40,716 nt of DNA from Gnetum montanum (Eukaryota > Streptophyta > Gnetopsida > Gnetales > Gnetaceae): NCBI GenBank assembly GCA_015680685.1, contig MNCI01037735.1, positions 19,511 to 60,226 of the forward strand, given 5' to 3'. Both the position numbers and the translations under genes were made by a program. Position 1 is the first letter of the stretch. Each line of letters begins with the position of its first letter. Shown here piece after piece: positions 1-12,147 of this stretch. A model generated the notes under the pieces. The model saw only the letters and a program-made list of their open reading frames with translations. It was not told where the DNA came from and ran no database searches.

Positions 1-129
1 GGACTAAGTGTTTGTGCGTTGAATAAAACATAAAGGATATCACTCACATCGTTGAGAGCCTAAACGAACCTTTTTGTTAATTAAAGAAAAATTTATATAA
101 CAATAAAATTAGCACACCTATAAGACATC

Positions 130-3100
130 ATGTCTTTTTCTTCTTCTCATAAGAGCAACTCACCACCTAGGGACAATACAAAGAATAGTCGACAACATAA
201 AACACATAACCAAAATCTGTCAGTTCCTCAACAATATAAGTTGACATATACTCATCCCAATGAGTATATCCCCAAATTTACTTTTATTCTCCATCAAGAT
301 GAACAGATGCGCTGGAGAGATTTGCAAGGTAACATCGTGTTACCTCCGAATCATGCGGTCTCTAACATGCTCTTCTATGCTTTGGCACAAATAGGCATGA
401 CAGAATTATATGCTAAATACATTGTGGAAGACTTTAACATGAGGGATTATCATCCCACAGAAGCACAAGGTATTCAGGACTCAAGGCAGGAGAGCCAATA
501 TACACTATTGAAGGGCAAAGGTCCGCACGTCCTTAGCAAAATAGGAGATGAGGAACCCATTATCATGGGTTCTCTAACAAATGATGTTCCCCCGACTAAC
601 GATGGTGAGGAGGTTGGGTATCAGAACCTATGCTCAATGATACATAACACTTGTTCTGATCCCCATGAACACCAACTGTTCACAGAGGGAACAACCACTC
701 ATGATAAGGATGGGCACTCAGATCGTCATCACGATTGGGGCCGAAGCAGCCAAAGAGAAGGCAAGAAACATCATCATGGTGATGGTCCCCTTCTTCTTCC
801 CCTTCATCTCATCACTCACCCTCTCCTTCCACATCTGGGCGCAATCATAGGGAGCATAATGGAGAGGATAAAGGTAAGAAAAATGAGAGACCTCGACGAG
901 AGAGTCGAGAGAGAGGACAAGGGCATGAACGAAGGGAAAGTAGGGAACAACAAAGACATCATAGGCGTCATGAAAGAGATGATCATGATGAGCCCCTACT
1001 TGCAACCCGAAGTATGCTTGACATAACAAAGGCTGTTAGAATTCCTACAAGGCATTTAAAAGATAGTCGGATGAAGTGTTTAGACATGAACAACATCCCA
1101 CGATTTGAAGGGGGATACAACTTAGATCCGCAAAATCATTTACAAGCATTCCATGATGCCTGTGCCTTGCAAAATATAGAAAATGAGTGGCAAAAAATTA
1201 ATTTGTTTCCAAGGACACTCATTAAAGAAGCAGAGAGTTGGTACCAGTTCTTAGAACCAAAGACCATTAGAAGGTGGATTATGATGTTAGAACTCTTCAA
1301 CGATAAATATCAGACGTACTCCAAAGTGTCTAATTTGCGTAAGCAGATCCAAGGCTGGAAACAAGGTACACATGAACCCTTAGATGCTGCCATGGGCCGC
1401 TACTACACATTGTTACATCGTTGCCTGGGCCATGGATATGCTCAGTGGGATCAACTTCACCACATTGTGGATGGGCTAAGGCATGAAACTAGAGGAACCC
1501 TTGGGACTTATGCCCAAGGGAGACTCTCATAACTTAGAGCCCATGAAGTACATAGATTGTTGGAACAAGTAGCAAAAGAACAAGGTGAGCTACACAAGAG
1601 GGAAAGTGCAAAAGAATACAACCGCGACCCCTTCCTTCGAAAGAAGGGAGTGAAATTCTATGATGAGGAGGATGAGTCACCACTTGAAGAGTTGGTGAAC
1701 CGAAAAAAATTGCCGATTTAAAAACTAACAACGAAAGTATCGGCTAAGATGGATCAATTGTGGGATTCCTTAGACTCTAGACTTGAAACTATCTTGAAAA
1801 TTGTAGAAGAGTCTAAGGCGGAACGAAGTAGTGACAAAGGTAAGACAAAGTGGAGAAATTCAAGCCCTGCACATAACAAGGGTAAGGGGAAAATTACTAT
1901 TTTCGATGAATTTTTGGATTCAAACACAGATGATGACAGTGGATGTGAGATCTGCCATTATGATCATCCCAAGGGATATTGTCCAATTATCTCACATCTA
2001 CATGAGTCTGGGGTGTATGCGCTTAATCCAAGACTCAACCAATGGCAAACACCCCGAAGGTTACCTTATCCTCAAGGTAACCCAAGGCAGTTCCACCACC
2101 CACTGACATACTATCCAAGTGGAACTCCACCACAACCCATCGGATAGCATCAATAGTGGCAATACCCACAGTCATGGGGGATGCCACCGCCGAAACAAAA
2201 ATACCCTTACTAGCAACCCGATCCATATGGTTATTATGTGCAGTAGTTGGTTTCTCCAAGTGACTCTATGGGTCACACAACCCCCCAACGTCACTACCAA
2301 GTTCGGGATTACTTTAGGAGGACTCCTTCTCCTCCAAGAGACATCCCACAATCATCCCATCCTCCAACTCCATCCGCACCTCTTCCACCTATAGTTCCCA
2401 CACCTCCTGCTCCAACAATGCAAGGGGAACTCCCTACTCAACCGTAGCAACGTAACGCTGCGAGAGCTATAAATATTCAACCTGCTGCTGGTTCTAACAA
2501 CTATAAAAAGAAAAGACCTTTCTTCAGAACCAAAAGCCCAGACAAACTCTCACAACAACAAGTGGTTGAGTCTAGGTACACTCCTCCACCATCTAACACT
2601 TCAGAGCACCCTTTAGTCCAACAGAGCTTAACGCATACGATTATGTTAAAGCATACCATAACCGACTGGATCAAGGTAGGTCACCTTCCCAAGAAACTAA
2701 CTAAACCTGGAAGCCCCTTAATCTATTTGCAAATCACCGAGAATGCACCACATAAGGCTCTTCTTGACTCAGGTTCCGGAGTCAATTTAATATCACGAGA
2801 GATGTATCAAGCTTGGAACCTACCCCAACTTAAGAAGAGCAACATTCAACTAGAGCTGGCAGATCAGTCCATCACCATTCCCTTGGGATTAGTAGAGGAC
2901 ATTGTTACCACTATGTGTGGTTGGTCCTACCCAACTAATTTCCTAGTGATTGAAGTTAATAACAATGAAGAGGACTTCCCGATTATAATGGGAAGGGCAT
3001 GGCTGAGTGCAGTAGACGCATGCCTTAGGATTCGTGATCTTACCTTGGAAATTTTGAAGATAAACACTTATGGAAAGATCGAGAAGAAGAAAGTTCTGTG

Positions 3101-3356
3101 CATCACATACAATGATTCATCAGGTGGTGACATGGAGGAAATGCCTCCATGTAACAGGTGTGCCCTTGAAACTTTGAAACAAAGATGCTTGTATGTAGCA
3201 ACCACACAAGTAGTAGACACCCCGTGGTTGACAGCTACTAGGAAGAGCAAACTAATATGCCCGAAACGAACTGAGGAAACTCATGCTAACAAAAAAGGCA
3301 TAAACACATTGAAATATGAGCATCGCCAACTTCCACCCCTCAACCTAAGAACATAA
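130..3356 (+). pseudogene. gag-protease polyprotein pseudogene (element A)
   Basis: About 1075 codons that once encoded capsid and aspartic protease. Order: N-terminal module with FTFILHQDEQ (about residues 50-110); Arg/His/Asp-rich linker; retrotransposon gag domain at about 1014-1560 (AESWYQFLEP, LRKQIQGW, then MGRYYTLLHRCLGHGY); a zinc-knuckle-like CX2CX3HX4C (CEICHYDHPKGYC) near 1950-1985; a Pro/Gln-rich stretch; retropepsin fold with active site LLDSGSGVNLIS near 2760-2793 and MGRAWLS near 2990. Lesions: one frameshift near 785-790 moves the frame from phase 1 to phase 3; after that one phase holds to 3356 with in-frame stops near 1530, 1719, 2145, 2154, 2190, 2241 and 2445, mostly where Gln is expected. 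The start ATG at 130 follows a 129-base leader; element E has a 146-base leader. The protease active site is intact here. Confidence 0.85.
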
Positions 3357-5406
3357 GTTGGCAGAAGTTGGACACTTCTACAAAATTCAAATAAACGCTC
3401 ATTATTTTGGATCTCTCCCTTACAATTCAGTCATGGGGGAGATGGTCACCTATGCTGATCATTGGAGGCCCTCAGTTCTTTTTAGTTTTTGTTTTACACA
3501 TTTTTGTTTTACACGTTTTTGTCTTACACGTTTTTGTTTTACAATTTCTTTAACTTTTCTTGTTTTTGTTTTACAACTTTCTTCAACTTTTATGATGTTG
3601 ATACTAAGGTATGTTATTACCTTTCCATTTTTTTTGTGTGTGTTTGTATGTGTGTGATCCACCATGTAAGTTCGTCACCCAATAAGTGTTCTGCATGATG
3701 GTATGACCTATTTTCATGTTGATTGCTAATGTTTGATTTTTACCTTTAAGTCATGATGTTGATACTAAGGTATGTTATTTTGATATGGCATGCAATGAGT
3801 TCACTTCATCCATCCGTCCACAAGTTCTATGGTCTTTCTTGGCTTGGAAATGTATAGTCCCCTTTCTAATAAGAACTTTAACGAATCAGTGACTGGGCAC
3901 TTCTCAAACTGAGGAAGGACTCAAGGTTTGAAAAGGGTGTGAATTCAAGGGAACTTGATGCTTTTGTGTTGGCCATTCTCTTGGGTGCTTGGATGTTTTC
4001 TTCTTGGGTTTTCTCGCCATTCTGATGTTACCCAATCATTGGGAAGCTGAGCCAATAAAAATAACAAAGTCTTTGCATGGTGTGGTTCTCATGCATAAAA
4101 ACACAAAACACAAAACACAAAAAAAAAGAAGCAAAGTGGGAATTCAAAGCACACCCCTTAGACGAAATAAATTTGGGCTACAAGAACTGGTTATGAAACC
4201 AAACGTGTTCTCTCTAACTAAGGCCCTTCTCGCTTCCCATTCTCTCCTTATTTCGTTGGAATGGTGGTGACTCTTGGAGAAGGCATTCTTATTACTTCAA
4301 GAGGATGGTTTGGCCACATGCATTAATGCGAAGTCACTGGAAGTGGTTTGTTTGAGGCCAGAGTTGGAATGAGATTTGCCAAGTCACATTAATCATGAAC
4401 TACACAAGGGGCTGTACACCACCTTGTTCTTGGGATTCCATTCCATTCTATTCTCTCCATCCTTCTCTCCATTCTTCACCTCATTGCCGGTTGTTTCATT
4501 AGTGTATATTTTGGTTAATGCATTGTTTTCTTTTAGGTAAATTCTTGCGATTAAGACTTTAACTCTTGTTCCAAATGACATTCCCAGAGCCTACGGACTC
4601 TTTGAATGTGGGTCTATCAAGCCATTAAGGGCATGCGCCTGCTTTGGGGAGGACCCACTGACATTTCTATTTGGTGCACCAGTTAAATTCTTTTCCCTAA
4701 CATTTTTGCAATTAATTTCATTTTGTTCATTTCAATCTTGACATCCATTTCATCAATGCCATAGTTCTCCCTTTTTTATCTATCTTTCTTACTCCTTTTC
4801 TTTCTCCATTCTAACACTACTGAAGGTTCGCGATTAGTCATGGGGGTATGGGGCCCTATTTTTTTGATTTTCTCCTAGCCCCAATTTTTTCAATTTTTTC
4901 CTAACCCCTACACCTTTGGTAGTCATCATTAATACATCCCCAAATCCGCAATTAGCCATACCACAACCTAGCCAATGGACCTACACCGAAGCAAGGTATC
5001 AATTACATGATGATTCATTTACCCTTGCTAATATATGATTGTGTTGTGTGTGCAGATGATGATCATACAACAACGGATTGGATCTGGAGCAAAGACTTGG
5101 AATGGAGCAGTGTTGAAGCAGCTATGCAAGAAGCAAGATCAATGATGCACTTACAGATGGACAACAAAAGGAGCAATCTTGGCATTGGCAGCAACAACAC
5201 TTCTTTCTCTCTCTCTTTCTCTCAGCTGCCAACTAAGGCTTGATGTCAATGTAATAAAGTGTTCACCCTTGTTGTGATCTACACCAATTTTGTCAAGTCT
5301 TGTAATGATGATCCGTTCACATGTCATCCCATTAGTTTCCATTGAGTCAATAATCCCATACCTTCCTGATATTATTGTAAATAAATCGAGGATGAGTTTT
5401 CATTTA
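3357..5406 (+). other. noncoding 3' internal region of element A
   Basis: No gene seen. It opens with a T-rich tract holding four 15-bp repeats, then a linker homologous to the post-integrase linker of the other copies: 4323-4360 matches 7362-7410, 25199-25240 and the complement of 33763-33805, and 4590-4660 matches about 25460-25560. A second polypurine-like CATGGGGGTATG lies at about 4839-4850. The extra ORF found in B, D and E is missing. Confidence 0.65.
3486..3545 (+). repeat. 15-bp tandem repeat, four copies
   Basis: Four consecutive units of TTTTTGTTTTACACR, with one T-to-C change in the third unit and a diverged end in the fourth. It lies in the T-rich start of the post-protease noncoding region of element A. 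Confidence 0.8.
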
Positions 5407-5407
5407 G

Positions 5408-5418
5408 TCATGGGGGTA
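5408..5418 (+). other. polypurine tract of element A
   Basis: TCATGGGGGTA lies directly before the 3' LTR start (TGATGGG). This is the expected site and composition of the plus-strand primer for reverse transcription. The same motif precedes the 3' LTRs of D (GTGGGGGTA before 31304) and B (GTGGAGGTA before 12148), which fixes the LTR boundary and the orientation of all three. Confidence 0.75.
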
Positions 5419-6467
5419 TGATGGGACACGATATTGCATGGGTCACGATATCGTGTTCGAAGCGATATCGCGTCTTCCCTTGCGATATCGCGTACGCGAT
5501 ATCGTGGTGCATCGTCATATCTATAAATAAGAGGTGGCTCTCCCTTGTTTCATCATCCTAGGCTAGAAGTATGGAAAATCTAGTAGATTGATCACTCCAG
5601 AGATAGAATATTTTCCATGTGCTCGTAGTAGGAGTCCCAAAGTGAACGGATCTTTATTCAAGCAGACATTGTACCTGAACACAAGTTTGTGTATGGCAAT
5701 AAAGACAAGCTTTTCGGATAAACCTTATAGTGCATGGAATAGGATTTTATTTATTGTTATTTACTATTTTCCTTCTCAACCCTTATCTCCTAGTAATGCG
5801 GAATGAGTATGACTTGATTACAAGCATCTAAGGATGTGTACGGATAGTCAAGGAACGGATGCTCATTGCAATGTGGAATGAGTACGACTTGATTACGAGC
5901 ATCTCAGTGTGACTACTTGGTAACCCAGTGGTGTATCTAGGATCTACGCTTGGTAATCCTAGTGGTAGTCATGCACCAAGATGTGTGCGAATAATCAAGG
6001 AATCGACTGCTCATTGCACTTAGGCTAGATTAGCTTCATCAACCCTTTTCTCCTAGTTAAGTGCCTCAGTACAACCACTTTGAGCATGTGCGTTACGCAT
6101 GGTGATCCTAGTAACGATTAGCGTTTGGTAGCCATGGTTGCATCGGTTCAGGGTGTGTACGATAAGTGGAAACGAATGCTGATGCTAGGTAGTTTAGACT
6201 TAGCTCATTAGTTAGAGTTAGTTAGTTTCTCAACCCTTCACCTTGTTAGCATAGGAGACATAAAATAGAAAAGACCATAAAAATCATATACCTCAGACTT
6301 ACTTAACCATACATCATGACAACTACAAGTAAGCCTGGGAAGACAATGAATGATGAACCCCAAGTGTTCCATGGGGCGTGTAGGCACTTAGTCTGCGAGT
6401 TCGACCGGATCGAGCGTACTACGCTCGTTTCGTATGGTTGAGTGTAGGGGTACCTCGCCACTCATCA
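5419..6467 (+). repeat. 3' LTR of element A
   Basis: A 1049-bp LTR bounded by TGATGGG and CTCATCA (TG...CA). U3 carries repeated GATATCG motifs including a 22-bp palindrome (5483-5504), then TATAAATA at 5522-5529. An AATAAA lies at 5699-5704. The second half has two diverged copies of a 33-34 bp unit (about 5910-5975). It belongs to the same young subgroup as the LTRs at 10876, 27516, 29303 and 40104; LTRs of B and D are clearly more diverged. No primer site follows at 6468, so it is the 3' LTR. Confidence 0.85.
5483..5529 (+). promoter_or_regulatory. LTR promoter: 22-bp palindrome plus TATA box
   Basis: A perfect 22-bp palindrome centred on GCGTACGC (5483-5504) ends 17 bp before TATAAATA (5522-5529). 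Further GATATCG-type half sites lie upstream at about 5429-5470. Equivalent motifs precede the TATA box in the related LTRs. The position is that expected for the RNA polymerase II promoter in U3. Confidence 0.65.
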
Positions 6468-8256
6468 CCCATCTAATCTTATATCCTAAGAGGACCTATT
6501 TTTCACTTGTTTTTATAGTATTTTTTGTTTTCTTAGTTCTTCATATGTTTTCAATTTTTTGTATTTTCCATTTTCTTTTATAATTTTCCTTTCTTTGAGT
6601 CATTTTGTGTTTCAAACCCCTTCTTTCAATTTTTCAGTTTGCATTAAGAAGGATTACCTTTTATGTACAGACCAACTTTAGTATTTGAATCATGTCCTAT
6701 GCTATCAAGATGATCATGTAAGCACTTGTGTAAAGTAGTGAGACCACACCATTTGTTCCTCTAGTTTCTATAAATAATAGATCTTCATCATGAAAGCAAT
6801 ATGGTTCTTCTCATATTAAAACTAAAATTAACTTATGGTCTTTATGCCTTGTGGAAAGTGGAAAGGACCAAGAGGGAACAGAAAAGGATGTGACATCAAG
6901 GATAATTGTTGATTCTTTGCACTTCCTCCATGGATCTTACTACTTCATGTGTTTATGTCATTACTTATGCTTTAACATTGATGGAAGCATGTTTTCAAAC
7001 AAGTGTTTTCTTGCCATGTCATTGAAAAGACATGTCATCTATGCTTGAAAGTAGTCCTCTTGTAAGGAAAGCATAATCATAAATTGATTAATTTACAGAA
7101 AGAGAAATAATTTCTAGGGTACCATTTGAAAGACATGTTACCCATGCTTCAAGTTACTTTTCTGATGGGATTAGCATTGGCTATGAAGTTGGAAGGATAT
7201 ATTATCCATGCCTAAAGATACCTCTTTAATTGATGGTCAACTTTTCTTAAATTTAAAAATTTAAGTAATTAATTAATTAAAAAGTAATTTCTTTTTCTCT
7301 TTTATTTTTGCATAGTGATGTTTTCATATAATTGTGGTGATCCTATGATCGTATGTTTGGAATGAGGCAATGTGATATCACTTGTAAAGGTATGGACTTG
7401 GCTTAAAACCTGGACATCATGGAATGGTTATATAAGATCATTCAAGATGAAGGATTCACTTATATAACTTTTGAATATCTAGTTTATATACCATCTCCAC
7501 ATGCCCTAAACATCAAGCTGCAACTCCAAAGTTAAATGCATCATTATTTCTAATTCATCTTCTCAAAGTCCTTTCATATCATAATCCCTATTCATGATGT
7601 CTAAGATTTTGTAATCTTATGAACTTCCAATTGAACCTCACCACACTATCCTCATGTCTAGACCAATTTTTGGCTTTCACTCAACCTTTAGATTACTTCA
7701 AAATTCATAAAAATTAGGCCAAGAAATAAGAAAAACTTTTATGACTTGGTCGCATCAATGTTACTACATTGATGCAATTAACTTTTTCAAAGCATCTCCA
7801 TTGATGTATCAACATTGACACACCTCAAAAATAGTATATATATGCATAATAATTAGCCTTTTTTCCATTTCTAATCAAAATAAGAAATTTTTTATCATTT
7901 TAAGAACCTAGAGCACTCTAAACATGATATCTAGTAACCTATGCACTCAAATTCAATCATTTTAGATCCTATGAGCTCTTGGACTTGAGCTCTACATCAT
8001 GAAGGGTACTAGACTACAAATTTTAAAACATTTTCAACACTCCATAATCTAAGTGGCAAAAGGTAATTAAACATAATAATGAATTAAAACTAATAATGCT
8101 TAGCTACCTTAAAACCTCAAAATCATAAACTGCAATTACGTAGAAGCAATAATGCTATATTTTTCATGAAATAGACTAACTAGAGGATGATAAAGGGTAC
8201 TGGTGCTTATACTAAAGCCATCAAAAGCTAATCAATCATCATTTATGTGATTGCAT
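6468..8256 (+). other. post-pol linker of element B, noncoding
   Basis: No gene seen. A T-rich start (6490-6640) is followed by sequence matching D at about 24420-26480. It holds two copies of a GAAAGACATGT...ATGCTTGAA motif about 100 bp apart (7024-7054 and 7127-7155), a pairing also present in D, and an inverted repeat with a TATA-like stretch upstream of the extra ORF. Confidence 0.6.
7752..7843 (+). promoter_or_regulatory. candidate internal promoter of element B: dyad plus TATA-like stretch
   Basis: GCATCAATG (7752-7760), a 6-nt spacer, then its exact complement CATTGATGC (7767-7775), followed by TATATATAT at 7835-7843. It lies about 410 bp before the extra ORF start at 8257. D and E have dyads of different sequence at the matching place. 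The dyad-TATA layout recalls the LTR promoters. Promoter activity is inferred. Confidence 0.4.
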
Positions 8257-11200
8257 ATGGTGTCGAAATGAGATCTGCAAGTTGGGGAACCTTCACAAAA
8301 ACAAGAAAAACATCCAAGGGGTGGATGAGAATAATAAAAATTACAACAAGCATTAAGGCCACACATGCAACTAGCCTACTTAGAGAAGAACCAAAGATGG
8401 AATCTATCTACTAGATACTCAATGCAGAAATAAGGAAGTCTAGGTAAAATAAAGTGCCTAAACTGAAGCTAAACCTGGAGATCATGCTCACAAAGGCTTG
8501 CTTGGAAAAGATCAGAAGCAAGAAAATCTAGAGCTTGGTTCTCTAAGAATCCAACTTTGAACCATTCTTAGAGTTTGCGCTAAGAGGTTAAGGCATAGCT
8601 GCAAATGCTCCTACTTTGGTCTACAATTTCCATGAGTTGAGAATGATACCTTGGCAAAACATACCTATTCTAGAATAATTTCTTAGGGGATGCTACAATG
8701 AAGATTAATGAAATTACCATTTCCTACTTGATGAAGAGCATTGCAAAGGCCTTGGTGTTGCCTAATGTAGGAGGGAAAACTTGCAAAGGTTTTCAATCAT
8801 TTCAATGATGACAGTAAGAAGGAGTGGATCTAGAGATGCTATGGCATTGACCATAAGGAGTATGATATCCTAACAAAGGTAGAAAAAATTTATTTCAAGA
8901 TGACAGCATATCATCTCAATTCAATGGTATAGCCTAGGAAGATGATGTCTTTTTCTACCAAGGCATGTGTAGGTCTTAATCAAAACATTCTCATCAACCT
9001 ATCCCAATTAATCTTTTTGGAGATTGAAAATCACTTCAGAGAGAATGAAAAGGGTAAGAATACACTCATGTTTCCATGCTTAATAAGAAAAATTTGCAAA
9101 ATGAGAGAGATTACTCATTATTCCAACAACACGCTACAAAAGGCCACAACACTCATTATGCCAACAACACGCTACAAAAGGCGCCAACAACATTTTGGCA
9201 GGACATCATGGCAAAGAAGCCACCTTCATTGCTTCAAGAAGAAGAGGCATTATTACTACCAATAGCAAAGGACAATACAAGTGGAGAAGAATGATTACGA
9301 TAGCTAAGAAAGGAGTAAAAAGTGCTTGATGATGAACCATCATATTATCTTTTAGTCAAGAGCCATTTAAATGAGGTTGTAAGGACCATGAGTTGGATGC
9401 TAGATGAATTTGCAAACTTATTCTTCATAAAAAGAAGCCAAGCCATTATTTGTGCTAACCCTACTACTAGAAAAGTTGTAGTATTCCTATATTTAGAACA
9501 AGTTCTATAAATTTCAAGTAATGCTACAACATTCATGGTAGTATTGGAAGAAAGGAAAGCTACAATAGTGGTTATCATGCTACAAAAGGGCTAAGAAATA
9601 GTAGTTGAGATGGTGGTAGATGAGATTGGTGAAGAACTAAAGGTTCCTGCAACATCTATACTAACTTCACTACCATGGTAGACATCCAAATGTTTGTAGG
9701 AATTGGATCTAGGGGAATGATAGTCATGCAACATAAGGAGGAGCTAGAAAGACTAGTGGGAGCTAGGTAACTAATACCAGAATTATTTCACATTCCAAAT
9801 GATATTTCAACAATCTAGTCTAAAATTTTGGAGATAAGGGACAAGCTTCTAGTTGCTAAAGTGTAACTCTAAAATGCTACTAATCTTTAACTAAAAGTTG
9901 ATGGTGGAGGTGACATAGATAAGATCCTACTTAGTTGACCCTACAATTCTTCTATCAAAACTGACAAGAGATGAAGCCTTACAAGAGCTTCAAAAGAAAC
10001 CTAAGAAGGCTAAAGATGGCAAAGAAAGGGTTGTCTAGAAGGCATCCTTATTGGAGGTTATGCTAAATACTATAAATAATGAACTTTTCTAAGCACACTG
10101 AGAAAACAAGAAGTTTACCATGAATAATAAAAGATTGTTTAAGGTAGAAAAATCAAAAGAACAACTAGATACTAATAAGAGCAGTTGGTGTAGGCTAGTA
10201 GCTAAGAATATTTCTTAGAAGTCAGAGGAGGTGTGTACAATCAGGAAAAAGTCAATAATTGAGATTATTGCTTAGAAGAAGAAGGCCCTAAAATATGATA
10301 AGATTAAGAATCACTACATGAACTAGGTTGACATGTTGAAAGAGGTAAATTAAAAGGAACTTTGATGGTGAAAGTAAAAATAAATGATGCCCTTCAACAA
10401 CTTCAACAATAGGGTGATGCATGATAGCCCATCTTTGATGGATTCAATGCATACAACAAAGCCTAAATATGTATGAAGAAGTTGTAAATCGAGAAGATGA
10501 TCAAGTACTTGGAGCTCGCCAACATTTGATATGCTAATCTAGCAATGCTCAGTACTAGAAGGTCAAGGTTAGAATTGGAAAAGTAAGTGGCCAACTTCTA
10601 CTTATTATATGAGCATGAGTTTAAGCTCCATAAGGAAACCAAGAAAAAGTTAGAAATTCCAAATGAAGAGCTTGAGAATTTGAAAGCCAAATTTAAAGAT
10701 TAGTGAGCAGTTATAAAGAACTTCATGAAGAGGATGACAAACCTCTAAAAGCTAAAAAACATACTAATAGGATTTGAAATTGAATGAAGCAACTTGCTGC
10801 ATGGTTTGTTAATGCCAAGGAGATGTTTACTACTTTACCTTATCCTTAAGATGTACCCACACTAGTAACTCTAGGTGATGAGTGGTGAGGTACCCCTACA
10901 CTCAACCATACGAATACGAGCGTTTCACACACGATCCGGTCAAACTCCGCAATAGGTTAGTTGTGGTATCTAGATAGTTACTCATTGATCGCAGTTTGCT
11001 ATCTTCCCACCTGGACTAGTATATGCTTTGTCACATATGGTTTAGTCCAGAGTGAGGTGTATGATGTGTTCCTAAACTAATGCTACTCCTGGAGGCGATG
11101 GAAAATAATCTTAGCTAAGCTAGGGGGAAAAGGGAGAGAGAGTTATGCTAAGAGGAAATAGGGGAAGAGAATCTAAACTAGCCTAAGTGCAATGAGCATC

Positions 11201-11973
11201 TGTTCCTTAATCATCCATACACATCTTGGACCTTGTGCATAACTACTACTGGGATTACCAAGCGCAAATCCTAGGTATGCTATTGGGTTACCAAGTAATC
11301 ACACTTAAATGCTCGTGAAAGTCATACTCATTCCGCGTTTAAGGAGTTTAGGGTGAAGAAATATTAACTACGAAAATAATAATTAATTAAGCTAAGTGGA
11401 TGCTACAATGATGAAGTAATCTTGATCTTTATTTCTGGTCATGTGCATGTCCAAGTACGTCACACTTGAATAAAGGTGTCGTACAATTACAATCATCACA
11501 CTATGAGCATGCACTGGGGAAAAGGGTTGAGAGGAAAAACTGACAAAAAAGATCCTACTTTAACACTAACTTCCTATGCCAAAACCAAGTGCTCCTGCCT
11601 CTTATTTATAGGCAATGAGACAAGTCCCAATATCGGATGTCTGATATCACTTAGGCAGGCCCCGATATCGCGTACGTAATATCGCAGGTGCAATATCGCG
11701 ACCCATCAGATAACAGGGGTCCAATAACAGGACCTGACAAACCATGACTCATCACTAGGCAACACTACCTAGATAATTAATAAGTTTAGCAATAATGAGA
11801 AAAGGATAAAGGTGCTGCTAGATATATTCAAACTACTAGAAGCAATAGAAAGGCATCGACAACAATCACCAATACATTGGAAAACACCAGAGGAACCACC
11901 ACCTCTTAGCACAACTAAAGGCATCTACCTTGGGAAACTTTTGTACATAATAGCTAAGGCCAAGTATTTGTAA
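8257..11973 (+). pseudogene. extra ORF pseudogene of element B, split by a solo LTR
   Basis: About 940 codons excluding the LTR at 10876-11754. The ATG at 8257 aligns with the ATG at 26481 in D (MVSK against MVPK), and the end (PEEPPPL, stop 11971-11973) aligns with the end of D's frame. The N-terminal part holds CYGIDHKEYDILTKVEKIYF (about 8840-8900) and IFLEIENHF...LMFPCLIRKICK (about 9010-9100). This pattern resembles the 'putative plant transposon protein' (Transposase_32-like) domain, which has an FPSLI-x-x-LC motif; that match is from memory and unverified. The rest is charged and helix-forming, probably coiled coil. It is disabled by many TAG/TAA codons, mostly at Gln positions, and several frameshifts. 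Role unknown. Confidence 0.65.
10871..11759 (-). mobile_element. solo LTR with CTAGG target duplication
   Basis: The LTR spans 10876-11754 and is flanked by identical CTAGG (10871-10875 and 11755-11759). With no internal region, it is a solo LTR left by recombination between two LTRs. On the minus strand it reads TGATGAGTC...CTCATCA with TATAAATA (complement of 11603-11610). It interrupts the extra ORF of element B in antisense. Confidence 0.92.
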
Positions 11974-12136
11974 AGTATCTAATTTTATCGAATATCAAAA
12001 TGTAAGCACTTAAATGATTTTTTCTATAATGCAACACTTAAGTTAATTAGTTAGTTGATCAGGTAATCTCATACTTCTCCAATGTTGTGAACAACTTTGT
12101 TTCAAATTTGTTCATTTAGGGTGCATTTTTAGTTAG

Positions 12137-12147
12137 TTGTGGAGGTA
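12137..12147 (+). other. polypurine tract of element B
   Basis: TTGTGGAGGTA lies immediately before LTR start TGATGAA, a diverged form of the GGGGGTA tract of A and D. About 160 bp of noncoding sequence separates it from the extra ORF stop. Confidence 0.55.

Larger units (their letters stand above)
1..6467 (+). mobile_element. Element A: gag-protease-only Ty3/gypsy LTR retrotransposon
   Basis: This is a nearly complete (+) element lacking only its 5' LTR, which should sit about 17-20 bp left of the window. The first bases (GGACTAAG) align with the end of the primer site plus leader of element E, so the window seems to open at the end of A's primer-binding site. Order: leader (1-129), gag-protease frame (130-3356), about 2 kb noncoding, polypurine tract, 3' LTR (5419-6467). 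No reverse transcriptase, RNase H or integrase is visible. The 3' noncoding part matches the post-pol linker of B, D and E (for example 4323-4360 against 25199-25240), so pol appears deleted rather than displaced. It sits inside the linker of older element B. Mobilisation would have needed another element's enzymes. Confidence 0.8.

Noticed and set aside
718-1029. 103-codon minus-strand open frame opposite gag
   Set aside because: It is a shadow of the Arg/His/Asp-rich linker of the gag frame and has no independent support.
5419-6467. LTR as the 5' LTR of element B
   Set aside because: No primer-binding site follows at 6468, while a polypurine tract immediately precedes 5419, so it is the 3' LTR of A.
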